64,000 bases of DNA from Tenacibaculum sp. MAR_2010_89 (GCF_900105985.1 NZ_FNUB01000005.1:1984001-2048000); one strand, 5' to 3'; numbered from the stretch's first letter, positions 8,359 through 17,893 are shown. A program made the numbers and translations. The notes: generated by a model not told the origin, from the sequence alone.

Positions 8359-8811
8359 TTAAATTTTTACAGCATCAGGTACTAGTCCAGTGTAATCACC
8401 ATCATTTCTTATAACATCACGAACAATTGACGATGATATGTAGCTCTTTCCAGATGAGGTTAATAAGAAAACTGTTTCGATTTCAGAAAGTTTACGATTA
8501 GTATGTGCTATAGCTTTTTCAAATTCAAAATCAGCAGGGTTACGTAAACCTCTTAAAATAAACTGCGCATTAACTTCTTTACAAAAGTTAACAGTTAATC
8601 CGCTATAAGTAACTACTTTAATTTTTGGTTCATGTTTAAATGTTTCTTCAATAAAACGTTTACGTTCTTCTAAGGAAAACATGTATTTTTTATCTGAATT
8701 TATACCAATAGCAATAACTAGCTCATCAAATAAGGTAACTCCACGTTCAATAATATCAACATGGCCTAATGTAATAGGGTCAAACGATCCTGGAAAAATA
8801 GCTTTCTTCAT
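8359..8811 (-). CDS. coaD: Phosphopantetheine adenylyltransferase CoaD
   Basis: It catalyses the fourth step of coenzyme A synthesis: ATP plus 4'-phosphopantetheine gives dephospho-CoA and pyrophosphate. The 150-residue length is normal. The nucleotidyltransferase motif is GSFDPITLGH (residues 8-17, with the TxGH signature). The conserved RGLRNPADFEFE segment follows, and YISSSIVRDV lies near the C-terminus. It sits between ddl (54 bp upstream) and the M14 peptidase (3 bp downstream) on the same strand. Confidence 0.98.
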   Translation of the reverse strand: MKKAIFPGSFDPITLGHVDIIERGVTLFDELVIAIGINSDKKYMFSLEERKRFIEETFKHEPKIKVVTYSGLTVNFCKEVNAQFILRGLRNPADFEFEKAIAHTNRKLSEIETVFLLTSSGKSYISSSIVRDVIRNDGDYTGLVPDAVKI

Positions 8812-8865
8812 ATATTTTGTAATTCTTGATTTATATCTTATTAAAAACTGTATTGCGTATATTTA

Positions 8866-9840
8866 TTATTTGATAGCCATTTCAATAGCATTTTCAAATA
8901 ACTCACTTAACGATATTCCTACTTCATTTGCCTGTTGCGGTAAAATACTAGCCTCTGTTAAACCAGGTACGGTATTCATTTCTAAAAAATGAGGTTCATC
9001 ATTTACCAAGATATATTCAGATCTAGAAAAACCACTCATATTTAATATTTCATATGCTTTTTTAGCTATTTCTCTTACTTTGGCTTCTTGTTGTTCTGTT
9101 AATCGTGCTGGTGTAATTTCTTTTGATTTACCTAGGTACTTTGCTTCATAGTCAAAAAAGTCATTTTCAGAAACTATTTCGGTAATTGGTAAAACTGTTG
9201 TTTCTCCTTTATATTGAATAACTCCTACAGAAACTTCAGTTCCATCTAAAAAACTTTCAATTAAAATTTCAGAATCTTCTTTGTATGCTTTTTCTATTGC
9301 AGGAATAAGTTTTTCAATAGAGTGTACTTTTGAAATACCAAAACTAGAACCTGCATTGTTTGGTTTTACAAAGCAAGGAAGTCCTACTTTTTGAATAATA
9401 TCATCCGTAGAAAATGTATCTCCTTGATTAATATATACTGATTTAGCAGTAGGGATACCATAATGTTTTACAACACTTAAGCTATCTCTTTTATTAAATG
9501 TTAAAGCCATTTGGTAGAAAGGAGCAGAGGTGTGCTTCATTTGTATAAGATCAAAATATGCTAAAAGACTACCATTTTCTCCAGGGTTTCCATGTATTGC
9601 ATTAAAAACACAATCAAAAGTAATTTTAGTAGTGTTTTTTGTAAATGAAAAGTCATTTTTATCTATAGGATATTCAGTTTCATCAGCATCAACAACTACC
9701 CATTTGTTAGATAAGATATGAACTTTATATGTATTGTATTTTTCTTTATTAAGATGTTTGTAAACAACTGCACCGCTTTGTAAGGATATATTTACCTCTG
9801 AGGAATACCCTCCCATAACAATAGCTATATTTTTTTTCAT
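8866..9840 (-). CDS. ddl: D-alanine--D-alanine ligase
   Basis: An ATP-grasp ligase that makes the D-Ala-D-Ala dipeptide for peptidoglycan. The 324-residue length is typical. The N-terminal GGYSSEVNISLQSG motif (about residues 10-23) replaces the GGxSxEHxVSxxSG of other phyla, as usual in Bacteroidota. VKPNNAGSSFGIS, the EVSVGV strand, and FLEMNTVPGLTEASILPQ near the C-terminus supply the ATP, Mg and substrate contacts. It is the first gene of a ddl-coaD-M14 unit and is divergent from the PASTA gene, a neighbour pair common in this group. Confidence 0.98.
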   Translation of the reverse strand: MKKNIAIVMGGYSSEVNISLQSGAVVYKHLNKEKYNTYKVHILSNKWVVVDADETEYPIDKNDFSFTKNTTKITFDCVFNAIHGNPGENGSLLAYFDLIQMKHTSAPFYQMALTFNKRDSLSVVKHYGIPTAKSVYINQGDTFSTDDIIQKVGLPCFVKPNNAGSSFGISKVHSIEKLIPAIEKAYKEDSEILIESFLDGTEVSVGVIQYKGETTVLPITEIVSENDFFDYEAKYLGKSKEITPARLTEQQEAKVREIAKKAYEILNMSGFSRSEYILVNDEPHFLEMNTVPGLTEASILPQQANEVGISLSELFENAIEMAIK

Positions 9841-9861
9841 GAATAATCTGAGTTATTTATA

Positions 9862-9869
9862 CAAACTTA
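9862..9869 (-). promoter_or_regulatory. -7 promoter box upstream of ddl
   Basis: The minus strand reads TAAGTTTG (TAnnTTTG consensus) 22 bp before the ddl start. No good -33 TTTG is visible at the right distance. Confidence 0.4.
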
Positions 9870-9924
9870 CCAAAAAAACTCGTTTAAGAGTTGTTGAATT
9901 TTAAATTAGTAATAAATTTTACAG

Positions 9925-9932
9925 TAAATTTG
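9925..9932 (+). promoter_or_regulatory. -7 promoter box upstream of the PASTA gene
   Basis: TAAATTTG matches the Bacteroidota -7 consensus and lies 22 bp before the ATG at 9955. The -33 region is AT-rich without a clear TTTG. Confidence 0.4.
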
Positions 9933-9954
9933 TATCATCTTACAAAAAATCAAT

Positions 9955-10536
9955 ATGAGTAAATTTTCAGAACGTATTAAAGGTTTATTTGAGTTTATTA
10001 AAAGTAAAAGCTTTTTTATGCAATTAGGAATTGCAATTTTGAGTGTTGTTGTTTTAATATTCCTATTGCAATGGTGGTTAGGTATTACTACTAATCATAA
10101 TCAAAAAATCGAAGTGCCTAATTTAGCTAAGTTATCATTAACAAATGTTGAAACTAAGTTAAATGAACTTAATTTAGATTACGTAGTTATTGACAGTGCT
10201 ACTTATAATCCTAATTATCCTAAAAAGGCAGTGTTAGAGCAAAATCCTGAAGCTGGTGATTTTGTAAAAGAAGGAAGAAAAATATATTTAACATTGAATC
10301 CTTCAAAATATCGTGATGTTGAAATACCAGATTTAAATGGACGTACTCGTAGGCAAGCAACTACACATTTAAGATCTATTGGTTTTAAAGTTGGAAAAGA
10401 TGTTACTTGGGTTCGAGATTTAGGTAAAGATGTAGTAAGAGGATTAAAGTATAAAGGAAACAAAATTGAACCAAAAACTAAGTTACCAAAACAATCTACA
10501 ATAGATTTAATTTTGGGTGATGGTAATGGTAATTAA
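9955..10536 (+). CDS. Membrane-anchored PASTA-domain protein
   Basis: A 193-residue protein. A charged N-terminus is followed by one membrane helix (about residues 21-44), then two PASTA domains outside the membrane (about 47-118, starting KIEVPNLAKLS, and 120-190, starting DVEIPDLNGRT). PASTA domains bind peptidoglycan fragments or unlinked stem peptides in other proteins. No kinase or transpeptidase domain is attached here, as is usual for this Bacteroidota family. It lies between divergent ddl and a pseudouridine synthase gene 17 bp downstream, probably co-transcribed with the latter. A cell-wall role is inferred from domain and context. Confidence 0.9.
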   Translation: MSKFSERIKGLFEFIKSKSFFMQLGIAILSVVVLIFLLQWWLGITTNHNQKIEVPNLAKLSLTNVETKLNELNLDYVVIDSATYNPNYPKKAVLEQNPEAGDFVKEGRKIYLTLNPSKYRDVEIPDLNGRTRRQATTHLRSIGFKVGKDVTWVRDLGKDVVRGLKYKGNKIEPKTKLPKQSTIDLILGDGNGN

Positions 10537-10553
10537 TATTATAGATTAGATTG

Positions 10554-11594
10554 ATGCAGGAAGATACAACTCCAGATTTAGAAAACGACGATTTATACGA
10601 ACATTATAAATTTGTAGCAAATGATGGGCAAGTTCCATTAAGAGTAGATAAGTTTTTAATGAATTTTATAGAAAATGCTACGCGTAATAAAATTCAACAA
10701 GCGGCAAAAGCGGGGAATATTTTAGTGAATGATGTAGTGGTTAAATCCAACTATAAGATCAAACCAAAAGATATAGTTAGGGTAGTACTATCGTATCCAC
10801 CAGCAGAGAACTTATTAGTTGCTGAAGATATACCTTTAAATATAGTATATGAAGATGATCAGGTAATTGTTGTGAATAAAGAACCAGGAATGGTTGTTCA
10901 TCCTGGTCATGGAAACTATTCAGGTACTTTGGTTAATGGATTAATACATCATATTGAAAATTTACCTACAAACAGTAGTGAGCGTCCAGGTTTAGTTCAT
11001 AGAATAGATAAAGATACTAGTGGTTTATTGGTAGTTGCAAAAACTGAGTTTGCTATGACGCATTTATCTAAACAGTTTTTTGACAGGACTACAGAACGTT
11101 TATATTATGCTTTAGTTTGGGGAAATATAGAAGAAGATGAAGGAACTATTGAAGGTAATATAGGAAGAAGTTTAAAAAACAGATTACAAATGGCTGTTTT
11201 TCCAGATGGTGAATTTGGTAAACCTGCAATAACACATTTTAAAGTTTTAGAACGTTTGACTTATGTTACTTTAGTGCAATGTAAATTAGAAACTGGAAGA
11301 ACACATCAAATTAGAGCACATTTTAAATATATTGGTCATACACTTTTTAATGACGAACGTTATGGTGGTGATAAAATATTAAAAGGAACAACATTTACAA
11401 AATACAAACAGTTTGTAGATAATTGTTTTAAAGTCTTACCAAGGCAAGCATTACATGCAAAAACTTTAGGGTTTACTCATCCTACGAGTGGAGAGTTTTT
11501 AAAATTTGATTCAGAAGTACCTAAAGATATTGCTGAATGTATAGAAAAGTGGAGAACATATTCTACGCATACTAAATTTGAAGAAGATTTATAA
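10554..11594 (+). CDS. rluD: RluA/RluD-family 23S rRNA pseudouridine synthase
   Basis: A 346-residue enzyme that isomerises uridines in 23S rRNA. An S4 RNA-binding domain spans about residues 28-85, then the catalytic domain. The signature HRIDKDTSGLLVVAKT begins at residue 149, with the catalytic Asp at about 152. LETGRTHQIRAHF and a C-terminal HPTSGEF motif follow. An in-frame TTG at 10551 exists, but the ATG at 10554 is the natural start. Target sites (U1911/1915/1917 in E. coli RluD) are inferred from the family only. It follows the PASTA gene by 17 bp. Confidence 0.92.
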   Translation: MQEDTTPDLENDDLYEHYKFVANDGQVPLRVDKFLMNFIENATRNKIQQAAKAGNILVNDVVVKSNYKIKPKDIVRVVLSYPPAENLLVAEDIPLNIVYEDDQVIVVNKEPGMVVHPGHGNYSGTLVNGLIHHIENLPTNSSERPGLVHRIDKDTSGLLVVAKTEFAMTHLSKQFFDRTTERLYYALVWGNIEEDEGTIEGNIGRSLKNRLQMAVFPDGEFGKPAITHFKVLERLTYVTLVQCKLETGRTHQIRAHFKYIGHTLFNDERYGGDKILKGTTFTKYKQFVDNCFKVLPRQALHAKTLGFTHPTSGEFLKFDSEVPKDIAECIEKWRTYSTHTKFEEDL

Positions 11595-11627
11595 AAAGAT
11601 CTTTTTTATAATAAAGTTAAAGTATAT

Positions 11628-11659
11628 GAAAACCAGTTTTATATAAAACTGGTTTTTTA
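11628..11659 (+). terminator. Terminator after the rluD-like gene
   Basis: Stem AAACCAGTTTT / AAAACTGGTTT around ATAT, followed by T residues. Confidence 0.85.
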
Positions 11660-11809
11660 GTATAAAGCTCTTTATCGGTAGTTTTAGTTTTTGTTAACCC
11701 TTCTGAGAATTGAGTATTTAATTTTAATACGTATTTGTGTACAAATAATTAATTCTGAGAGACTACTCATTGATAAGTAAAAACAATTAAATAGTATTGA
11801 TGTATTGTA

Positions 11810-12499
11810 TTATTCTATAGCAGTGTTAACCAAGCTCATGATTCTGTTAAATTGATCTTTTAATCCCATGTTTGAGTTGTCAAATTCAATAGCATCATCT
11901 GCTAAAATTAAAGGAGAATCTTCTCGGGTAGAGTCTATACGATCTCTTTCTTCTACATTTTGTAATATCTCTTCGTAGTTAACCTTATCACCTCTATCTA
12001 TAAGTTCTTTATAACGTCTTTTAGCGCGCTTATCTGCAGAGGCAGTCATAAATAATTTTAATTCTGCATTAGGGAAAACAACAGTTCCAATATCACGTCC
12101 ATCCATTACAACACCTTTATTTTTACCCATTTCTTGTTGTTCACTAACTAGTTTTTTTCTTACTTCCGAAATTGTAGAAATTTTACTTACTAGTTTTGAA
12201 ACTTCAAGAGTTCTTATTTCTTTTTCAACGTTCTTTTTATTTAAAAACATTTCAGCAAACCCCATTTCTTCATTAAAGCTAAAAGAAAGAGAAATATTGC
12301 TTAAATCACTTATTAAATCATCAGTATTAAAATGTGTTTCTGAAATATAATTTTGTTGCATAGCGTATAATGTAACGGCTCTATACATAGCTCCAGTATC
12401 AACATAAATATAACCTAATTGTTTTGCTAATTGTTTTGCGATGGTGCTTTTTCCTGTAGATGAAAAGCCATCTATAGCTATGGTAATTTTTTTTGTCAT
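11810..12499 (-). CDS. cmk: (d)CMP kinase
   Basis: It phosphorylates CMP and dCMP with ATP in pyrimidine nucleotide supply. The 229-residue length is normal. The P-loop GFSSTGKST is at residues 11-19, DTGAMYRAVTLYA follows, and the MDGRDIGTVVFPNAELK motif plus KRAKRRY and RDRIDSTREDSPL segments are diagnostic. It lies 39 bp downstream of porQ on the same strand and may share its transcript. Confidence 0.98.
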   Translation of the reverse strand: MTKKITIAIDGFSSTGKSTIAKQLAKQLGYIYVDTGAMYRAVTLYAMQQNYISETHFNTDDLISDLSNISLSFSFNEEMGFAEMFLNKKNVEKEIRTLEVSKLVSKISTISEVRKKLVSEQQEMGKNKGVVMDGRDIGTVVFPNAELKLFMTASADKRAKRRYKELIDRGDKVNYEEILQNVEERDRIDSTREDSPLILADDAIEFDNSNMGLKDQFNRIMSLVNTAIE

Positions 12500-12538
12500 A
12501 GTAAAAGAATTAAGAACAACAAAGATACGTTAGATATT

Positions 12539-13588
12539 CTAATATCGAGTAGGATTTTTTCCTTTTGGGCGCTTGTCAAGATCAATTTGTAAGCTGAAAG
12601 TGCTTACGTTTGAAGCTGAATGAAACTTAGAATATGCGTAGTTAAACTTTAGTTTGTTCATCTTTAAACCAAAACCAAAAGATAAACCACCAAATGAACG
12701 TACATTTTGTAATTGTAGTTCTTTGCTTCTTCTAAAATTATAACCCACACGTATGTTTATGGCACTATCAGGAAATAATTCTGCACCTACAATGACATGT
12801 CTAAAAGCATTGTCTAAAAAAGAAATACTTTCTTGTGTAGTATTGCCTTCTAAATTAGTAGTTTGATTTGTAGGATTTGAAACTCCAACTTTCCATTTTT
12901 GAAGGTTGTCTAAGGTGAGATACCATCTTAGAGGTACTTTTTCTAACTTATAAGAAGCGCCTAAAATTATTTCAAAAGGTAGTTTTTCACGAGTACCGTT
13001 AAAAGATGTTATTTGTGTACCTATATTTCTTGCTACTAAAGCAATGATAAAAGGATTATTAGCGCTGTAATAGGTGATTCCAAAGTCAACAGCAATACCG
13101 CTTGAAGAAAAAGAATCTATAGAAGAGTAAATTAATTTCAAATTAGCTCCATAATAAAAATCACTTCTTGGAATGTTTTTAGCGTACCCTAAAGAAATAG
13201 CAATGTCATTGGCACTAAAAGAACCTTGTTCATTTCCTTCTTCATCAGCTCTGATAATTTCACCATAATTAACGTATTTTATGTTTCCATGAAGAGTCTC
13301 AAAATGTTTGTTGATTTCATAGGCATAAGAAACAGATCCTATATTTATTCCTGTTAAGTAACTAGTATAATTTACAGAAAGCTGTTTATGAAGACTATTA
13401 CTAATAGTAGCAGGATTCCAACTTGGTTGGTTTACATCATCAATAAATGTTAAAATTTTACCTCCTAAAGCTACTTGACGAGCAAATGTAGGAGTGTTTA
13501 GAAAACCATAAATGTTTTCACCACCAGTTTGAGAATGTACATAATTACTGAAAATTAGTAAGAAAAAAAGATATATTGATTTATTCAC
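12539..13588 (-). CDS. porQ: Type IX secretion system outer-membrane protein PorQ
   Basis: A 349-residue outer-membrane beta-barrel protein with a signal peptide (residues 1-19). The conserved start of the mature protein, GGENIYGFLNTPTFARQVALGG, continues into a PSWNPATI motif and alternating strands to a C-terminal barrel segment. By family knowledge PorQ belongs to the T9SS attachment complex with PorU, PorV and PorZ at the outer membrane. It is divergent from sprC, so a T9SS component sits beside a gliding adhesin locus. Identification rests on recognised sequence features. Confidence 0.9.
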   Translation of the reverse strand: MNKSIYLFFLLIFSNYVHSQTGGENIYGFLNTPTFARQVALGGKILTFIDDVNQPSWNPATISNSLHKQLSVNYTSYLTGINIGSVSYAYEINKHFETLHGNIKYVNYGEIIRADEEGNEQGSFSANDIAISLGYAKNIPRSDFYYGANLKLIYSSIDSFSSSGIAVDFGITYYSANNPFIIALVARNIGTQITSFNGTREKLPFEIILGASYKLEKVPLRWYLTLDNLQKWKVGVSNPTNQTTNLEGNTTQESISFLDNAFRHVIVGAELFPDSAINIRVGYNFRRSKELQLQNVRSFGGLSFGFGLKMNKLKFNYAYSKFHSASNVSTFSLQIDLDKRPKGKNPTRY

Positions 13589-13708
13589 AAGTAAATATAA
13601 ACGTTACTACAAAAAACGTAAAAAATATTTATTATTTCATAGCTGTAGCATCTTTTCTTGTAAAAGTGATTTATATTTTTTAACTTTCCATGGTGTAAAA
13701 TTTATTTT

Positions 13709-13742
13709 TTTGATTGTTTTTATCAAAAAATGTTTAAATTTG
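13709..13742 (+). promoter_or_regulatory. Promoter for the spr locus
   Basis: TTTG at 13709-13712, a 22-nt spacer, then TAAATTTG at 13735-13742, close to the Bacteroidota consensus, 22 bp before the sprC start. It may drive sprC-sprD-sprB-sprF as one very long transcript. Confidence 0.55.
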
Positions 13743-13764
13743 GCACCCCCTAAATATCCCTTAA

Positions 13765-15990
13765 ATGAGTGAAAAAATAGCTAAAAGCGTAAAAATACTT
13801 TTAGTAATATGGTTGTTATGTCACACGACAGGCTTGTTTTCACAGGTCTTGTTAAAACCTGAGCTAAAATTTAGCTTAGCATGTAGCAACGCTACAACTA
13901 AAGATTTTTCTATAGATTTTCAGTTTACAACTACACCTTTTAATGCCGATAATCAGTTCTTTGTTCAGATTTCTGATAAAAATGGAGTGTTTCCTTCTAA
14001 TACTACTGATAATAGGGTTTCTGCAGCGATTGTAGGACAGAATACTAATTTTAGAAAGATATCAACTTCATTTCGAGTGCCAAAAGATACTTATGGGACG
14101 GGGTATAAGGTAAGAATGGTGTCAACATCACCTGAAATGATGAGTCCAGAATCTGATGCATTTGAGGCATATGATACGGTTGAAGGAACTTTGTGGATTA
14201 ATGATAATAATGCGACAGATTTCATTTGTGGTTCGGGTTCATTAGAATTGAAATTGAACACAGATAAAGAAGGGGTTTACCAATGGTATAGAGATAGAAC
14301 TATTTTAGTTGGTACTACTACTGAACCTAAAATAACGGTTACAGAAGCTGGCACATATGAAGCAAGAGTAGATTATGGAAGATGTGGTATTGTAAATTCT
14401 ATATTGATAAATGTTGTTCGAATTAGCACAGCAGATGCACAAATAAAAGGAGGTACACCAGTTGAGATTTGTGCTGATAAAACTCATACTTTTGAAGCAA
14501 CAACAAATAATAGTGCGCTTACCTATAGATGGTATAAAGATGATGTATTAGTGTCAACATCTAATACCAGTACTTATACAACACCTAATACTGGGCAGTT
14601 TGGTATTTATAGATTAGAAATTGAAGCAAATGGATGTATATCTAAATCACAAAATGTTGAGTTAAAACAAAAAACAGCAGCAACTTTTAGGATAACTTTA
14701 GTAGGAGAACAGACTGCAGTTTGGTTACCTACTCAAACAAGATTGTTGGAAATTACAATAGAGCCATCATCTACACCTGTAACAGTGCAATGGTATAAAG
14801 ATGGAGCACTTTTACCTGGTAAAACTGGATTGAAAATTAATGCTACTGAGGCAGGTGTTTATCACGCTGTAGCTACTGATAGTTCAGGGAGCTGTCCTTT
14901 TTCTGTTGAGTCTGATAAGTTTACGTTATTAACCACAAAATCTATAAATACTGTAATAAAAACTGCAGATGATTATGTAGAGTGTGATAGTGATAAAACG
15001 GTATTAACAATAGCAAGTATAAAAGCTACTGGTTCTGATGATGTTGAATATGATTTAACACCTGAACAAATAGCAATATTAACCTACCAATGGTATAAAG
15101 ATGATGTTTTGCAAACAGGTAAAACATTAAATGAATATGCAGTTGATTCTTATTTAGATAATGGAGTATTTGATTTAGAGGTAAGTTCAGGTGTAGGGCT
15201 TAGTAATAAGTCGAATAAATTAGATGTTAAACTAACAATTGCAAGCCCAGCTATAGCTTCAACTTCTGCATCAAATTCATTGTGTCCTGGAGGAACAATT
15301 ACACTTACCGTTTCTGATGTTGTAACCGGATTTACTTATAAATGGTTTAAAGATTCTGTAGAGTTAACAGTAGCAGATCCTAAAACTTTAGAAATAATCG
15401 AAACAGGTGAGTATAAACTTCAAATTTCAGGCTTTGACTGTGTAAAGGACTTAGCACCGATAAATGTGGTGCCTTTTGATGATTCAGCGGTACTTTTATA
15501 TGATAGCTCAGGGAATGAAATAGGGCCTTCTGGAAAAATAGTATTATTAACAGGACAGCCAACAACAATTAGAGGTGAAGGAGCAAATACGTATCAATGG
15601 GTAGATAGTAATGGAGACCCATTATCGTCAACAAACATTGTTAGTGTAACTCAAGCAGGTTTTTATACATTAATAGCAACTGTTGATAGTTGTGAAGTAA
15701 GAAAAACAGTAGAAGTAGTTGAACAAGATGATCAAATTATTGTACCAAATATTGTGTCTCCAAATACAGTTGATGGTATTAATGATACCTGGGAATTATC
15801 TAATAGATATGCATTTCAACCATCTGTAACGATAGCTATTTATAGTTCTGATGGTAAGGAAGTATTGATGACAAAAGAATATAAAAACGATTGGCCTTCT
15901 GAAGATTTAGGTAATCAACGAATTTTTTATTATAAAATAATTAGAGATGACAAGCTTATTAAAGCGGGTAGTATCTCTGTTTTAGATTAA
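13765..15990 (+). CDS. sprC: SprC-like exported protein with Ig-like domains
   Basis: A 741-residue secreted protein with a signal peptide (about residues 1-27). An N-terminal beta domain is followed by six repeated Ig-like modules, each marked by a Trp in a YxWYKD-type strand. The last ~85 residues, from VPNIVSPNTVDGIND at about 658, resemble the gliding-motility-associated (type B) T9SS C-terminal domain, although the usual TPNGDG turn is altered. Position immediately before the PorP/SprF-SPOR gene, sprB and sprF matches the F. johnsoniae sprCDBF order, on which the symbol is based. It probably acts outside the outer membrane in support of SprB. The gap to the next gene is 6 bp. Confidence 0.8.
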   Translation: MSEKIAKSVKILLVIWLLCHTTGLFSQVLLKPELKFSLACSNATTKDFSIDFQFTTTPFNADNQFFVQISDKNGVFPSNTTDNRVSAAIVGQNTNFRKISTSFRVPKDTYGTGYKVRMVSTSPEMMSPESDAFEAYDTVEGTLWINDNNATDFICGSGSLELKLNTDKEGVYQWYRDRTILVGTTTEPKITVTEAGTYEARVDYGRCGIVNSILINVVRISTADAQIKGGTPVEICADKTHTFEATTNNSALTYRWYKDDVLVSTSNTSTYTTPNTGQFGIYRLEIEANGCISKSQNVELKQKTAATFRITLVGEQTAVWLPTQTRLLEITIEPSSTPVTVQWYKDGALLPGKTGLKINATEAGVYHAVATDSSGSCPFSVESDKFTLLTTKSINTVIKTADDYVECDSDKTVLTIASIKATGSDDVEYDLTPEQIAILTYQWYKDDVLQTGKTLNEYAVDSYLDNGVFDLEVSSGVGLSNKSNKLDVKLTIASPAIASTSASNSLCPGGTITLTVSDVVTGFTYKWFKDSVELTVADPKTLEIIETGEYKLQISGFDCVKDLAPINVVPFDDSAVLLYDSSGNEIGPSGKIVLLTGQPTTIRGEGANTYQWVDSNGDPLSSTNIVSVTQAGFYTLIATVDSCEVRKTVEVVEQDDQIIVPNIVSPNTVDGINDTWELSNRYAFQPSVTIAIYSSDGKEVLMTKEYKNDWPSEDLGNQRIFYYKIIRDDKLIKAGSISVLD

Positions 15991-15996
15991 AAGTAT

Positions 15997-17844
15997 ATGA
16001 TTAAAAGAAACACTATTTTTATATTAATGTTCATTAGCTCTTGTGTGTTTTCACAAGTGTCTAATAACGCTGAAATATACAATAGTTTCACTTCTCGTAG
16101 TTTTATGAAGTTTAACCGCTTTTTAACGGTACCAACTTTTTCTGCGTTAAGAGAAAATAAAACTTCAATGAGTGCTATTGTTAGAAACAGTAATGTGTCT
16201 TTTGAAGATAACCCTAAATTATATTTGTTAAGCTATTCTGGAAAAATGAGAGAGAATGTTGGTGGAGGTTTAGCTGTTTATCAACAAGAAATAGGTGTTT
16301 TTAAAGATTTTGGTGCTATTGCAAATTATGCACAAAGAATTCAAATGAATGAAAATTTAGATTTAACATTTGGATTTAACGTATTATACAGTCGAAGGAG
16401 TGCTGATGGTTTAAAAGTAAACTCTCAAGTTCCTGATCCTGCATTAAGTAATTTTCAAGATATTCCAATTGTTAATTTTCAACCAGCAGTAACTGTTTCG
16501 TTTGGAAAATTTGATGTAGGAGTGTTTTTTGAGAATTTATTAGATTTTAATTTAAAAAGTAATGAATTAGCTACGTCATTTTCAGAAAAAACATTTTCTG
16601 GTCATGCAATGTATTCTCATGAGTTTACATATGCTAGTGGAATTTTTGAAGGAGCTGATTTACGAGTATTAGCATTAGCAAGAAAACCAGGTAATGGTTC
16701 TTTTGGTTTTGGAGGAAATGTAATTCTTGATTTGCCTAAAATGGGTTGGTTAAAAGCAGGTTATGATAAGCAATATGGTATATCTGCTGGAGCTGGTGTT
16801 AATTTATCGGATAAATTATCAATAGGATTCTCTTATGAAAAAGGAGATTTTGCAGCAACTAATGAAGTTGGAATTATTTATAATTTCGGAGAAAAGAAGT
16901 TTAGCAGAAGAAGACCAGTGAGAAGAACAGGGAGTGTTAGTATTAAATTACCTGAAAGAAAGCCTAAGCAAGAGTATAAAAATGAAGAACATAACGATTT
17001 ATCGGATGAAATTCAAGAAGCATATGACTCTATTAGTAAGTTGAATAAAAAAGTAGATGAAATTTTAAGGTTACTTAATAATAAACCGAAAATTGTTGAT
17101 GTAATTAGAGAAGAAAATAAAGCTAAAGATTCAACAGCAACATCTTCTGATGAAAAGGACACTTCTTTAAGAAGGAGAAAAAATACACCATGGAGAGAGA
17201 AAACAGTAACTCGTACAGGTGGTGGTGGAACAATGTATTATATTGTAACAGATAGGTTTAGAAAGAAAGAGAATGCGGATGCATATGTAAAAGAAAAAAA
17301 GAAAATTTTTGAAAAAGCAGATTTAAAAATAAGGTATGTTTTTGACCCAAAAACAAAGCATTACTATATGTATGTAGATAGATTTGCTAAAAAGAAAGAT
17401 GCAGAAGAAAGAAAAGACGAGTTTAAAGAGAATACTCTTTTTGAAAGTAATAGTAAAGGTGAATTAGCAGGCCTAGGAACAAAGACAGCAAAAGATGCAG
17501 TGTATGTTTTTAAAATAACACTTGGTGATGATGTAAAACCTGAGAGTTATAAAGAACCTAAATCAAGACCAAAAGCAAGGGTGTTAAGAATGAAGAAAGT
17601 AGGAGGTTTAGAAGAAGGTTTCTATTTACAAATAGGTGTTTTCTCTAAAAAAGCCTTTGCTGATAGGTTTGTTGATGAATTACGTAGTGATAACATAGAT
17701 GCAAATTATTTTGTGAATCCTACAACAGGCTACAGACATATATATATATTAAAAACAAGTAGTAGAAGTGAAGTGATTAAATTATATGAGAATAATTTAA
17801 ATGGTTCTTTTTATGACCCAATATCTATCATAAATATTAAATAA
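15997..17844 (+). CDS. sprD: SprD-like PorP/SprF-family protein with C-terminal SPOR-like domains
   Basis: A 615-residue outer-membrane protein. A signal peptide (1-19) is followed by a PorP/SprF-type beta-barrel (about 20-300) with the family's NPKLYLLSYSGKMRENVGGGLAVYQ-like pattern. A basic linker with a short coiled coil (about 335-365) comes next, then two SPOR-like modules at about 413-480 (MYYIVTDRFRKKENADAY) and 541-615 (GFYLQIGVFSKKAFADRF). SPOR domains bind denuded glycan strands, so this protein could tie an outer-membrane adhesin partner to the cell wall; that is an inference. Gene order gives the SprD assignment. It lies between sprC (6 bp) and sprB (49 bp). Confidence 0.82.
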   Translation: MIKRNTIFILMFISSCVFSQVSNNAEIYNSFTSRSFMKFNRFLTVPTFSALRENKTSMSAIVRNSNVSFEDNPKLYLLSYSGKMRENVGGGLAVYQQEIGVFKDFGAIANYAQRIQMNENLDLTFGFNVLYSRRSADGLKVNSQVPDPALSNFQDIPIVNFQPAVTVSFGKFDVGVFFENLLDFNLKSNELATSFSEKTFSGHAMYSHEFTYASGIFEGADLRVLALARKPGNGSFGFGGNVILDLPKMGWLKAGYDKQYGISAGAGVNLSDKLSIGFSYEKGDFAATNEVGIIYNFGEKKFSRRRPVRRTGSVSIKLPERKPKQEYKNEEHNDLSDEIQEAYDSISKLNKKVDEILRLLNNKPKIVDVIREENKAKDSTATSSDEKDTSLRRRKNTPWREKTVTRTGGGGTMYYIVTDRFRKKENADAYVKEKKKIFEKADLKIRYVFDPKTKHYYMYVDRFAKKKDAEERKDEFKENTLFESNSKGELAGLGTKTAKDAVYVFKITLGDDVKPESYKEPKSRPKARVLRMKKVGGLEEGFYLQIGVFSKKAFADRFVDELRSDNIDANYFVNPTTGYRHIYILKTSSRSEVIKLYENNLNGSFYDPISIINIK

Positions 17845-17893
17845 AATAAGTAAAATACAATACTAGCTAAATATTAAATTCTCCCCTGAATCC

